DNA of 64,000 nucleotides from Manduca sexta (taxonomy: Eukaryota > Arthropoda > Insecta > Lepidoptera > Sphingidae): the NCBI RefSeq assembly GCF_014839805.1, contig NC_051123.1, positions 5,438,727 through 5,502,726 of the forward strand. Reading direction: 5' to 3'. Numbering within the stretch: the first letter of the stretch is position 1; each line of letters starts with the position of its first letter. Position numbers and translations under genes: made by a program. Below are positions 48,771-62,400 of the stretch, piece by piece. Below the pieces are notes generated by a model. The model was not told the DNA's origin. It made no database searches and saw only the letters and a program-made list of their open reading frames with translations.

Positions 48771-49971
48771 AGTCCATTGAAAAGTTACATTTGGGGTTGC
48801 GTTTTTTAGAGGACGCAATTTTATTTTTTTGAAGTGTAGGGGGGGTCAGTGTAAAGCTAAAACCAAGTTTGTGGGGTCGCCACTCTTGTCCCACGGCCGC
48901 CATCTTGAAAATAGGGGTTGAAATGGTTTTTACGATGTATCTCTTAAACTAAGTATTTATCTGACAAAAAAAAAATTATAAACATTTTTTGTTGCAAATT
49001 AAATTTTCTACAACTTTGGTCCAGTAACTTTTTGTCGTAGAACTATAAATAAAAAAGTTATAAGCGAAAATGTTAAGAAATTCAATGTTAAGCAATGTTC
49101 ATTGCAACATCAGCAGAACGGGTGTTTATAAGGTTCATAATACTTTTTTTTGTACTCTCATTACGTACAACACAAACCCGCGGTTGTCGGCTTGTACGCG
49201 AATTACTTGGATCCTGAATCGCTTTGGCACAGATGAAGCAATTATTCACAAAAACAAATTTTTACGAACTGTTTCGGAAGTTACTGTACATATCGTGTAT
49301 TATTGTTATTACCTACGTGGACAATCGAACCGATAAAATCAAAGTCTGGCTCTGGAGCTTCTGAAACTAACGATAAACTACTGGAGCTGCTGCTGCGACG
49401 ACGAACAACATTATCGGTTCGATTGTCCACGTAATAACAATAACACGCAATATGTACAGTAACTTCCGAAACAGTTCGTAAAAAATTGTTTTTGTGAACA
49501 ATGCTTCATCTGTGCCAAAGCGATTCAGGATCCAAGTAATTCGCGTACAAGCCGACAACCGCGGGTTTGTGTTGTACGTAATGAGAGTACAAAAAAATTT
49601 ATTATGAACCTTATAAACACACGTTCTGATGACGTTGCAATGGACATTGCTTAAAATTGAATTTCTTAACATTTTCGCTTATAACTTTTTTATTTATAGT
49701 TCTACGACAAAAGTTACTGGACCAAAGTTGTAGAGAATTTAATTTGCAACAAAAAATGTTTATAATTTTTTGTCAGATAAATAGTTTAAGAGATACATCG
49801 TAAAAACCATTTCAACCCCTATTTTCAAGATGGCGGCCGTGGGACAAGGGTGGCGACCCCACAAACTTGGTTTTAGCTTTACACTGACCCCCCCTACACT
49901 TCAAAAAAATAAAATTGCGTCCTCTAAAAAACGCAAGGTAAGGCCTAAAAAATGTAACATTTCAATGGACT
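48771..49971. mobile_element. Large foldback element: ~565-bp inverted arms with a ~76-bp spacer
   Basis: The left arm 48771-49335 is repeated inverted at 49412-49971. The ends are AGTCCATTGA and TCAATGGACT; the arms meet at CAATCGAACCGATA / TATCGGTTCGATTG. Differences are few (single bases, plus a 10-base indel near 49935), so the element is young or homogenised. Mirror-image open frames in both arms (about 49070-49336 plus and 49367-49672 minus) are consequences of the inversion and have no recognisable domain. It lies between the divergent glycine-rich peptide and PI4-kinase genes. Confidence 0.85.
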
Positions 49972-49974
49972 ATT

Positions 49975-50105
49975 TGTATATATACAGTTCCAAATAGGCC
50001 GGTATAATTGTGTCCAATGGCAAAGATGAACCCTATTCCCGTAGCATTGTAATGGTGTTTGCCCACTCCACTTCCATCAGGTGCAGTGTGGTAAGTAGTG
50101 ACTTG
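49975..50105 (-). repeat. Interspersed repeat family D (copy 3, minus)
   Basis: GCCCACTCCACTTCCATCAG is the inverse of the family D head, and GGCCGGTATAATTGTGTCCA matches its middle. It abuts the foldback. Confidence 0.45.
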
Positions 50106-50439
50106 GTTAAAAAAAACAATGAATGAAATGAGACTTGCATTCCGTTTTACTTTATTAAATTTATGCCATAAAGTTTTAACATACATATAATTTTAAAATA
50201 TATCAAGCCGAGCAGGTTTATTTAATTCTTTAGTAATTATGACCAGCCTGACTACCAGCGATTTAAAAATAATTTTATAAATATTCCAAAAATGCATATA
50301 GTGTTTATATTATGTAAAATGGAACGCAGTATTGACAAGCTGTCAAATCATATTACAAATCGCAATCCGCTGATTCGATGGGTGTAATTTCTAATAGTTT
50401 TTAGAAAATGTCTCATATTGATATAATATAAACAAAGAA

Positions 50440-53400
50440 ATGGAAGAGAGTGAGTTCTTCAAACAGACAGTGCAACACTTAGCCCGGTGTTTGTCCAGTA
50501 TAAATCCAACACCATGGGAGAAGGTAATCCGATTACATTACAACATTACGTTTTGTAATCTTGTTATTGGTCATTTTTTATTACTCCCTCGACTGTTGAT
50601 TATTTTGCAAAGGTTACGTCCGCATATAAAAGAATGATGATTTATTTTTACCCGTATTTGTGAGTATGACTGCACGATGACATAATTTTTAACATTATCG
50701 ACTCCTTATAACTGTGGTAGAGGTGATTCATATCTGTTTACCTATTACCTATAGTTATTCATTTCACGGATAATACATTAGCATTGGTTAATGAGCAGAG
50801 GTTTAATTGAAGACCTTGAGAAATGTTTCCACACTTTAATTCAATGGTTTTTGAAAGTTAATTTCACACAACCTTCTTTTGCTATTTTAAGCAAGACATT
50901 GTAATTATTTTCAAAAAGTTTAGTTGTTAAAACAGTATGATTTATTTTGGTTTATTTATTGTTTAGCTTTTAAGCGGCGATAGCTTAGTTGGTTGTGGAA
51001 CGGACTGCCGAGACGAATGTCCGCAGGTTCAAATCCCAAGGGCACACACCTCTGATTTTTCTAAAAAAATTATGTGTGTATTCTTTGTGAATTATCGCTT
51101 GCTTTAACGGTGATGGAAAACATCGTGAGGAAACCTGCATACCTGAGAAGTTCTCTATAGGAATTTCGAAGGTGTGTGAAGTCTACCAATCCGCACTAGG
51201 CCAGCGTGGTGGACTAAGGCCTAATCCCTCTCAGTAGTAGAGGAGGCCCGTGCTCAGCAGTGGGCAAGTATATAATACAGGGCTGATATTATTATATTGT
51301 TTTGCTAAATTGTATAAAAATTGGGCTGTTATGACTAGTTTTAAGCCTTGTGCAGTGGCCACTATTTAATTGGACACAATATCCTACCAAACTTCTATCA
51401 TAATGACAGATATATCACTATAGCATACTAGCTTTTATATGCAGCTCTCCCTGTATGAAAAGATTTTCCGGGATAACTATGTTCCAGGGATAAAAAGTAG
51501 CTTATAGCTCTCAGAAGGAATGTAGATTCCTATTAGTGAAAAAAAAGTCAAAATCAGTTCAGTAGTTCCTGAGATTAGCATGTTCAAACAAACAAACTCT
51601 TCAGCTTATATATTACTAACGATTTTGTGTACAAATGATTTAATTCCATAATAAATTAATTTAAAGTCTATTCATTATTCAAGGTGCTTAATGAAAGATG
51701 CCTCTGTAAAGCTCAATGCCTCTTTAATAAGTTAGAGATACAGTAATCAATTTGATATCATCATGAGAGTTTAGATGCTAAGACTTATAATATGTAAGTT
51801 TTTTTTTCTCTACTTTTGTTAGCTTGACAAGGGTTGGCTTATACAAACACCTCAGACTTGTGGGTGAGTGTTTTTGGTGTTCGCAAACCTAGAATAATTA
51901 AGTGCCCATGATAAGAGCAACCCATTAGCAGGTTACGGACCACGGCTGTGGCCGATCACAGCTGTCTCATCCTCTTCCAGTGGCTCGGCCACATCAACGA
52001 TTAGGACATGATAGAATATTACATGAGTGTAGTAAACGGGTATGTAGGTTACCCGGTACCACATTCATAGCCATGTGGGCCGGAACTATTCAAAGGAACG
52101 CGGCAAGGACGGAACTGCAGTCTTGTGAATAATATGTTGCACTCTTAATAAAATAATGACCTATTTCAAAATTGATAATTGGCTACAATTTTATTTTAAT
52201 CTGTCAAACAATAATGCTTACATAATCTTGCTTGGTGTCTGAAATATAAATTCAGTGGTACCAACTTAACTGGGCTCTTGTATAATGTGAATTATTCATA
52301 ACTGGTGACCTTGTATTGTTTTGTTATCAGGTCAACACCCTGTTTATGCTGTGTCCTCAAGCAACTTCATCCCTTGTTGTCACTGCTCGGAGCCAAGAGG
52401 CATCTATAGCCCTTGGCCTGTACTTCCTCCAGAGCAAGTTGCAGCATCAGGACAAACTCTTACCGTATTTTTTGAAGGTGCTAAAGTGTCTCACAAATGC
52501 ACAGTTTGAGGAGCCATTGTACAGGATTAAAAATGGAGACCGTAAGTTATTTTATTTTGGTGACATTTTGTGTTTTCCAAGCAAACTTTGTATTTAGTAT
52601 TTCTTTTTAATGAATGGTATTAAAATTAGCCTTTTGTAAAGATTAGCCCAAAAAAGGTAATTTTAATAAAACTTATAGAGGGCTTGTGTCAACTAAGAAT
52701 GTGGATAGTAGATTTTAGTGTTATTATTAATATTTAATGTTTTAACATTAAAAAAGAGTCCTTGTTTATCCATGGAAGTACTAGTAAATATTTAAAGTTA
52801 TTTTAATAAGCAACTGAGTTTATGAATATAAAATTCGAAGCTAAACATATTAATGTAAACAAAACTAAATTTTATTACACAATGGCGTAGCGTGTGAATG
52901 TGTTTACTTTATTATGTTGCTATGACGTAAATCGAGGCAATGATCTAGTGGCAGTCTTCTCGCCTTGTAAACAGTGAGTATTGGGATTCAATTCCCAAAT
53001 TTATCCCCCTATTGTAATGTGGGGCATAACATTTTACGTATATAGCATAATGGATATGGCGATTTTTTTTAAAAAACCCCTTCTTAGTGCTACCTGACTT
53101 GATAACAAAACACAACACCTCCCGATCCACAGTGACACACTCGCCATACTACAAGGTAGCGTTTTCCAAACTAGACACATAAAATGAACAAAAAAAATTT
53201 TCGCATTATTTGTGTATTATATACTGCTTTATGTATAAAATCCGTTTATAGGTGATATCTATAAAAAAAAAAAATCACATTTCTAGGTATACCAATGGCT
53301 GAGAAGTTCAGCTTTTGCCTCAACACGCTCCTCTCCGACGTTGCATCGAAGCAACAATCATTACGAGAGGAAATCATCACGGCTCAGATTGAGCTCATGT

Positions 53401-56400
53401 CGAACCTGACGAAGATCATCATTAGTTGCTTCGAGAGCAAAGATTATAGCGGAACTTCTAAACTTCAATTATGCAAAAGCACAATTCCAGTGCTGATTGG
53501 TCTGGCTAGGTCCATGGGGAGGTACGCCACTGTGGAACCGCCTTTACTCTGTCGCTTGTTCCCTCAACCACCAAGCCCAGTAAAGACGAAGGAACCCGAA
53601 CCCAGCTTCGAATACTCTACCTTAGACAAGAAGAGAAAATTCAACCAATTCAGACCTATCATACCGAGATCTTTGTCAGGGAATTTGAACCTTAATAACG
53701 AGAATGTTATGGAGAATGGAAGCGATACCGTGGATAGTGCAGAAGGCACTCTTAAACGTGGTTCTCTTCATAGTTATCATTCTGTGCCATATGATCCCAC
53801 AACATACTTCTTTCATAAGTTTGGCTCGAGTTTTAATCAGTTCCCATACATGAGGTTCTCGGAATCTCCAGAGAAAAGGATCAGTGTGCAATTTTATGTT
53901 ACGTATCTGCAATCGATATTGTCGTTGGCGAAGAAATTGCTGACTAAAGACCTGCTCGGCTTTCTGGACGAAGAAGCTGAGGATATTTATGCTTCGGGGC
54001 AAATTCAAGTGAGTATTATGTTCCCAATAATAACACAGGATTTGGCAAAGCCAATTTGATTATCTTGTGGGATTTAGTTTTACGAAACATATTTCAATTT
54101 TTTTTTTATACGGGCAACACAAAGTGACGCCACTGCACCTGATGGTAAGTGGAGTGGCCTCCAATAGAATGTCGACTGACAAGAAATTATTACTCCTTGA
54201 CAGTTTTATGTCGGCTCGTTGGAACCGGATATACACAGGCTGATTCCGGAACGCGACAAACTTACGTGGGCCACTATGGCGGTTTTAATACCTTGTCCAC
54301 GGAGGTCACTATCCGGGCGAATATAAAATATATCCTACCACCGGCAAAACTATGTGAGCAAAAAGTTTAATCAGTGTTTGTAGATCATTAAAATTATTTC
54401 TGTTATTTGCAGGTATTTCCATATAAATCGTTCTCTGAGACTCTGAACTTGGTGATGGTAACACTCTTGAGAGAGCTATTACAACATCAAAAGGATCTTC
54501 CCGGTCCATTTACTAAAGATGTTCAGGTAAGTGCATTTAAATGTTGTATACATTTGTATATTAAGTGCAAAAAAAATGTTACAGATACATTTGAATAAAT
54601 CATTATCTACAGGAGTATGTATGCAACACTGTAAAATATATTATAAAAGTAAAAAACACAAATAATATTAATATGTATAATGATATCTTATGTTTTCGCG
54701 AATGTTAGACATTGAAAAAACATTTTTTTTTTATAATTTATAATAAAATTTAATTTATAATTTTTTCCTTTTTTTTGTATTTAGAAGACTTTGCAGCCTT
54801 CATGATCACAAGGAGACTGAGGAGTTTGTCGTCCGAAAAGTCAAAGTTATAATATGTATATAAAAAAGGGATAAAATCATAATATAAAAAACCGCGATAA
54901 AATGCGAATGGTAGTTTTATATCAATAATATTATTTACTTTTATCAAATTTCAGTTAGTTATATTTAGTTTATGTAAAATTTTCGTGAAATATAAATCGT
55001 TTTATGGCACAATTTCGCAGTACACAGAAGTCTGTGGTTTTTAGTTTTCGAAAACATCCGAAGAAGCTTGGTACATTGCCAGTTTTTACTATAATTGTTT
55101 AAAGTTATTTATACATAATGAATAACAATTATTCTAGTACATGCTATTTTTATACACTTGAACATTTCAATAAACTTATGTTTTAGCAAGGTAGTGTTCA
55201 ATAAAGTAGGAAAGATGTTGCTTGCAGTTCTTATTTTCGAGTTGATTATTTGGTTAATCATAACGAGACAAGTTTCTGAAAATGTTATAATTATAAAATT
55301 TTCGTATATTAGCAACATAACTAAATTTTATATATACAGGTGGATATTTTAAATCATGTCATGCTTCTTGTGAAATATTGTTATTTCTTTTTAAATACTT
55401 ATAAAAATATAAAAAAAAGTTTATACGAAATTAATACTTCTAAATCTCACATAACATACATTAGAAAAAAACGATGTCACTTTTTTTTCATAGTTTTATC
55501 GCATAAGTGGACCTATTTCGAATAGTGTCAATCCTATTTAACGAACATTACAATAAAAAAATATATATAACTTTTTTTCATAGTTTTATTGCATAAGTGG
55601 ACCTATTTCGGACAGTGTGTTGTATATTTCAGGAATTCGTAAAATGTTTGTTCCTTAGCGGCCAAACCGAGTTGCAGAGTCGCCATCACGACGCCTCAGA
55701 GAGGGAAGACAGAGAGAGTAATTTCGCAACAGTTAATAAGTTTAAAGTGAACGTAATGGCTAATTCAGCGTGTGTGGATCTTTTGGTGTGGGCCATTGGA
55801 GATGAAACAGGTAATGTATATATTTTTTGGATGGATTCGGAGCCAAACTTTTAAGTGTAGAAAAATATAAATGGAAAATTAAATTAAGAATTTTGTAACT
55901 TCGGAATAATAGTAGCTAGGAAAATCATAATTTTTTTTTTTTTATAAAATTATGAATGCCCCTTTTTTTATCGATTTTGTTTACATTAAGGTTTTACCGA
56001 AATAACCTTAAACCGTATTTTTTTTATTTTGCTATGCTTTTTTTGTGGGGTTATGAAAACTTATTTTCAATATTATTTTTAATGATATATATATTGCTAT
56101 TTAATTATAGTCTTTTATTATAAAATTATCTATAACGATGTCGGTTATAGATAAATATAATTATAAATTGGTACTTAGAGAACATAGATAAGGTTGGATA
56201 GGATTACATGTAATAAATTGTCAAAATGTATTGACTGGTGATAAAAATTGTAGATTTTTATCACCCATTACAATAAATAAAAATCATTAAGGTTTATAAT
56301 TTTTTTGTACTTTCGTTAAATGTTCTGTTTAAGCAGGGTTGTCACTGCTGTGGATATCACACAAATTACTTTTTTAACTATTTAAAAAAAAAATTGTTGG

Positions 56401-59400
56401 AAAGAACATATTATTATAATTTTTAAATTATATTGTTATATTTATTTTGAACTCATATACCGTAGAGACTAGGCTTAACATAAAGAATTACATTTTTTCT
56501 TGTCAGTCTTGTAATTGGTGAATTAGTTGGCTACAAAGTTATGATTTCGTGTGGAAACCTGCATACCTGAGAAATCCTCTATTAGGAATTTTCGATGGTG
56601 TGTGAAGTCTACCAACCCGCACTATGCCAGCGTGGTGGACTAAGGCCTATTCCCTCTCAGTAGTAGAGGAGGCCCGTGCCCAACAGTAGTATATAATACA
56701 GGGCTGATACTATTATTATAAAGTTATGATTTACAATTTGACAACCTTGTTCTTTTTCTGCCTGAACCTCAAGGGATGTTGACTTATACTATGTTGGTCA
56801 GACTAGGCGTGTGTTTGTCATGTTGGTGAGAGACTATAGTGTACCTATGTATTATGATGTTACAGTTGATCCCGAGTTTAACGTGCCGACGCTTATAAAC
56901 GCTCTAACAATATTAATAGGTATTCACGTATGGGTTTGAGAGTGGCATCCCTTTTGATTAACAATACCAAATCGATTCGAATTAATATATCACGGTATCA
57001 TCGTATATAAAGATGGGCAATCTACTTGAATTTAAATCTGGTTTGGGTAAAAACCGGTTAAAGGCGTAAATGCCAAAAACTGGGTGTATACGGGTATTTA
57101 TCGATGTTTTTCCCAAATACCGGGTTTGAATCCAGTAGATTATCCATCTATAGTTCTATCGCATATTAAAATCATATCGACGCTTGAAAGGCAATTATGT
57201 CTAAGGGACAATCACTAACATTTTAAGTAGAACGATTTAGTTTTAATGAAATTCTAAACTTTTTTTCTTTATATAAATGTAATCATATTAAAATTTCCAA
57301 GAGTTACAAAACCAAGATCAAACGAAGCAGAAAAATTGGGCGATTCCAAATATTTTTCTGCTTCGTTTGACTCATGTTTGGTATATATGTCGCTTAGATA
57401 TTATTGCCTTTCAAGCGTCGATATACTAAACATTTGAAGCATACATTTTAATTGTTTCTAGTTCGTAAATTGTTTTTTGTGTCGGTTCATATCTAACGTA
57501 ATATATTTCAATGATGTTTTGTCGTGGAACGACGGTGGGAACATCATAAAAAAAAACATTCACGTCGAATTGATAACCACCTCCTTTTTTGAAGTCGGTT
57601 AAAAGGTTTATCACATTTGCCCGAAAATATGTTGCTTTATTTATTTTAGTTGATTCAGTTGGAGATATGTTTGAAAAGTAACATGTTCTTTATTATTTAA
57701 ATACTTGTGATCAATTGAAATGTATAATATTTTGGCACGGTTTAAGTTATAGAAACGTGACCTGTGGTGTCAATTTATTTTTATAGCCTGAATGTTAGAA
57801 TATATCATTGTTTGATCACAGTGTACACATAGAAAACATCTCTTACATTGTGATATTAAAAGAAAAATATCTAATTTCTATCTACTTCAAGACGCAGGAT
57901 CATATTTTTTTTGTTTCATTTGATTTATAGGAAGTTATAAACCATTTGCCCTATAAAAAATATATATCAGACTTGACCTAATAACTGTTTTGTCACTTTA
58001 AAAGAGATAGCACATTAATCATGTTCATTCGTTCAATATATACATTTGTAAATCCCTTCATATTTTGAGTACCAAAGTTTGAATAGCTTGTTTTCAGCTT
58101 CATAGAATAAAAAATTATTAACAAATTAAATTATGACAAATACAATCATTCTTAATTTAAAATGAATAAAATCCGGACACCCTGTACATATAAATAGCTG
58201 AATTTCACCTTATAACAAGTGAAAACAAATATGAACTTTAAGTTTGTAGAGTTTAAATAAAAAATCGTTTGCAGGAGCGGATTCGTTATGTGGACGTTTA
58301 ACGGAGAAGATAAACTCTAATCATAATCACAAATTGATATTAGCACACATGCCGTTATTGATGGTGTGTCTTGAAGTGAGTATAAAATTTCTTCTAATTT
58401 TAAGTGAATTAATTAATTATAAAAAAAAATCGTAACATTTTTCATGTTGGGTATATCAAACATGTGGACATAAAAAGGACAGTACTGTGAAAAGAGTTCG
58501 ATTTTTGTATTTTTTTTATTGCTTTGAAGTTTTTTTTTCAAATTTGGAATGTTTTCGTTTGTATTATTCAGCATAGTTTTGGTGACTGCCAAGATGTCCA
58601 ACGCCTTAAGGCGATACCTCAAGGTCCATTTTCATACATTTTGTTTCACCTTTAATCTGGGTAACTAAACAAGTATTGGCAAGTAAAGAATTTAAATTCA
58701 CGTCTAGTAAAAATAATTAATAATCATGGATATTTCGGCCTTTAAAATTTAATATGACGAAATTTTAAAGGCAGAAATATCCATGATCGCCTTAAGGTCG
58801 AAATTAATGAATTTATCAGAACTATTGTGCTCACTTTCTATACCGTAAGATTATTGGTGACTTTTTTTGGACTAAAAAAAAACGCCAATATATCAGTACT
58901 TAAAAGACGTGCAAGGATAATAGCATTTTTTGTTGTAATTTTATTACAGGGACTCGGTAAATTGGCAACAAAATTCCCATCTATAGCGAACACGTCTATT
59001 TATTGTTTGAGAGATTTTCTAGTGACGCCCTCGCCTATTTTGTTTAAATTACACAAATTGGAATTGGAAAAGACTGGCAAAGAACATATGAAAGTAACAT
59101 GTAAGTATCAGTTGTTTTGATCATTTGAAAAAAAAAACGTCTATGTGCTATTTAAATATTACATTACTAACCCATACTACAGAGGTGAATATACGGACGA
59201 TTTTAATAAACGACCTCCAATCGACTGCTTTGCTGGTAGGAAGTTTGACTACCTCGTTACAGTAGTTCTATTACAGAACGAGTGCAGTGCTGAGGACTTG
59301 GGTTCGATCTCGGATCGGGCAAAGTGATATTGAGTTTTGTACTTAGTATCAACCCAGAGTCTGGAATTTGTGCCTGAGATGGTAATATGCTCGCCCCCTA

Positions 59401-62400
59401 TCACATCATGAGACAGAATACGTATGGCGAAAAGTGGGTGCACCAGTTGCGCCTCTGCCTACCCGTTCGCTGATAAAAGGCGTGAGTGTGTGTGTGACCC
59501 ACAATCGCTATCTCTAGATCGACTGTAAAAATGAATTAATCACAATTAAATTTGTTTGATATATTTACAGATGCCTTATTTTGATCGATTTATTCTTTGG
59601 ATTTATCCGAAGACATCGATAGTACTAATTTGTTGATTTTGTCTGATATCCAGCATAGTTGCGTTGTCATGGCTCATTTATAACTATAACGTATTATATT
59701 TTCAGTACAAGGTAAAGAATTGCAAGGTCTAACAGAGTCAGGAGTGCCGGTTAAATCGACACCGTTCGAGAAACTTCGAGATGCTGCCATAGAGAATCTA
59801 TGCGTGGCGTTAGAGGCAGCACTAACAGTGGACCCCTACTGCGTTCCCGCTTTAGTAGGGTCAGTTAGTAACAGATTGTTCACAGCTGAAACAAGTGACA
59901 GGTTAGTATGATTATATTATGAACAAGTTAGATGATTTTTTGGTATTCGAAATTCTGCGAATAGATACTGGAATCCCATGGCTTAGCGACTGTAGGGCCT
60001 TGGAGGATGTTAGGAGGGGATAGCTAGGTAGATAGTGTGGGGGAAGGATAGGGAAACCTCTTAGGATGCGAGGAGGGGAGAAGGCCAAGAAATGCTCACG
60101 AACGCTTATAGGTCTCAATGTGAATTGGCAACCATGAGATATATATACTACCTATACTATATACTATACTCTACTCTTTACTGTGTCCCTAGGGCTGCGA
60201 TAAATTTCCTCCCGTGCGTTCGGTGTGGAGACCGAGCGCACAAGAATTGCCTAGGGGGGGAGTTAGATGATTAAGGCCGAGTTGTTTTATCCGTGGTCAG
60301 GAAAAGTATGTTTATTGGTAATTTTCTTTACAGTGAATCATCATTAATAAGCACGAATATAGTGATAATGCTGGGTCACGTGGCAGTAGCGTTGAAGGAC
60401 ACACCCAAAACTACAGACACGATACTACAATTCTTCCAGCAGAGGTTGGTATCATATGTAATGATTATTGATACTTTGTACCTCACATTGCAATATTGTT
60501 TTCTGAGTATTATATTTTATGGGTACCTTTTGCATTATTTTCTCTTTAGTTTTAGGCCCATTTTATTTCGACGCTTTAGTATTGATGAAATCGATTCATC
60601 GACTTTTCTTTTTAAACCCGCACAAACACGGGTATACCTATACCTGTTTTATCGATTCACCAATATACATCAACGCCAAACATTCATAAAAAATATCGAC
60701 ATTGGACACTTTATCGATATCGATAACTCCACAGGCTTTGTCGAGCGCCATCATCGTTGGATACCCTCATTGTGGATCAGCTGGGTTGTATGGCGCTGGC
60801 CAGTCCCGAGGGCCCCGCTCACGATGAGATCATGCGCATGTTCACCGTCATCACGGTCGAGTCGGCGAGCGCTGCGTACCATCACACCGATGATAAGAAG
60901 CAGTACAGGTAAAATATTGTAGCTATTAACGTATATTCTATAGATATGAATGTCCATATAAACTATTTGTTTCAAATCTGAACTAAAATGGCAAACAAAA
61001 CGTCACTGTTATAATCTATTTATTCACTTGAACAAATAATTTTATTTATTTGACTAATATTTTTTATTCACATCCAGGTTTGAACTTGACTCGCGTTTTT
61101 ATATTATAAGCGCCACTCCGTACACAATCAAAAGCATCAATATTGATACCATGCTAAAATTAGTTTGAATAGATTACAGTTCAATACAGTTGAACACAAT
61201 GAATGTTCGGAACGCTAAAAGTAGTACGTTGTACATATATATCGATGATTATAGAAGATATCGACGGTTGAAAGGTTAATTACTGACAAGCAATATATTT
61301 TGTTTAATTTTAATATCATTAGTACGATTTCTAGACTGCATTAATGCATATTAGTATCTATATTATATTGTGTCGGATTCCTTTTCGAAAAATTTCACCA
61401 CTAGTCACTTCCAATTAGAATATCGTATCCGTTTTAAGGGGTCGTTCAAGTATTGCGTAATGCAATTTGGAGGGGGTAGGGGGCTCATGTAAAACGTTAC
61501 GATGCGTTACAGGCGCGGGAGGGAGGGTTCACGAACAACGCGTTATGTAACATTGGATTTTTTTAAAACAACAACAAAGGTATTTTAGCGATTTTCCGGT
61601 ACTTTGCGCAAAAAAAATGTAATTTTAGAGTTACATAACTTTTTGAGAGGGGGCGGGGTCGTTCAGGAAAACGTTACGGCGCGTTACACAGGTGGGCGGG
61701 GGGGTCAAAAATCTTCAAAAATTACGTTACGTTATACTTGAACGGCTCCAAACCGACTTCCAAAAAGGCGGAGATTGTGAATCGTTTGCCCCCAGACACG
61801 TGTCGGGCGCCGTGCTGAACGCGCTGGCGAACATCGCGGCGAACGTGCGCGGCACGGCGGCGCGGCTGGAGCTGCTGACGCGGCTGCTGGAGCTGTTCGT
61901 GCAGCTGGGGCTGGGCGGCGAGCGCGCCACGGACCGCTCGCCCGCGCCCGTGCTCAAGGCCTCCGCCTCCGCCGGCAACCTCGGCGTGCTCATACCGGTC
62001 ATCGCTGTGAGTTTATTGTATATTTGTTTATAGAGACCAAGCCGATGCTTAGTTTAATTCTTTGTATCTACATGCTAGATTAAAAATTAATTAACTATTC
62101 ACAAGATATCGAGATAATATCTATAGCATAACGTAAAGAATATTTCTTTATAGAAAGAAATAAAGTCGATGCTTATTTTAATACTTTGTACCGAAATGCT
62201 AGATAAAAAATGATTTAATCTATCCATAAGACGTCGAGGTAACATCTATAGCATAACGGAAAAAAATAGTTTGATATGTTGAGTTGATATTTTGAGCCCT
62301 TCCAACATAATATTAAACACAATTTCAAATCCCCATCAACTCAGATCATTATTATTATTGAAGTCCTCTACTGAACCAAGCGTCCTGTAAAGACTTCTAG

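Noticed and set aside
49070..49672. Two near-identical proteins (88 and 101 residues) on opposite strands
   Set aside because: They are mirror images caused by the foldback arms, with no recognisable domain. Their similarity reflects the DNA inversion, not coding constraint.
60293..60922. 209-residue open frame, the second longest in the window
   Set aside because: It runs through an intron. Only 60334-60444 (PI4-kinase exon 9) is coding, and exon 10 is read in another frame; the middle has no family similarity.
61692..62033. 113-residue open frame starting inside a MITE
   Set aside because: Only 61796-62006 matches PI4-kinase; the upstream part is MITE sequence and the part after 62006 is intron.
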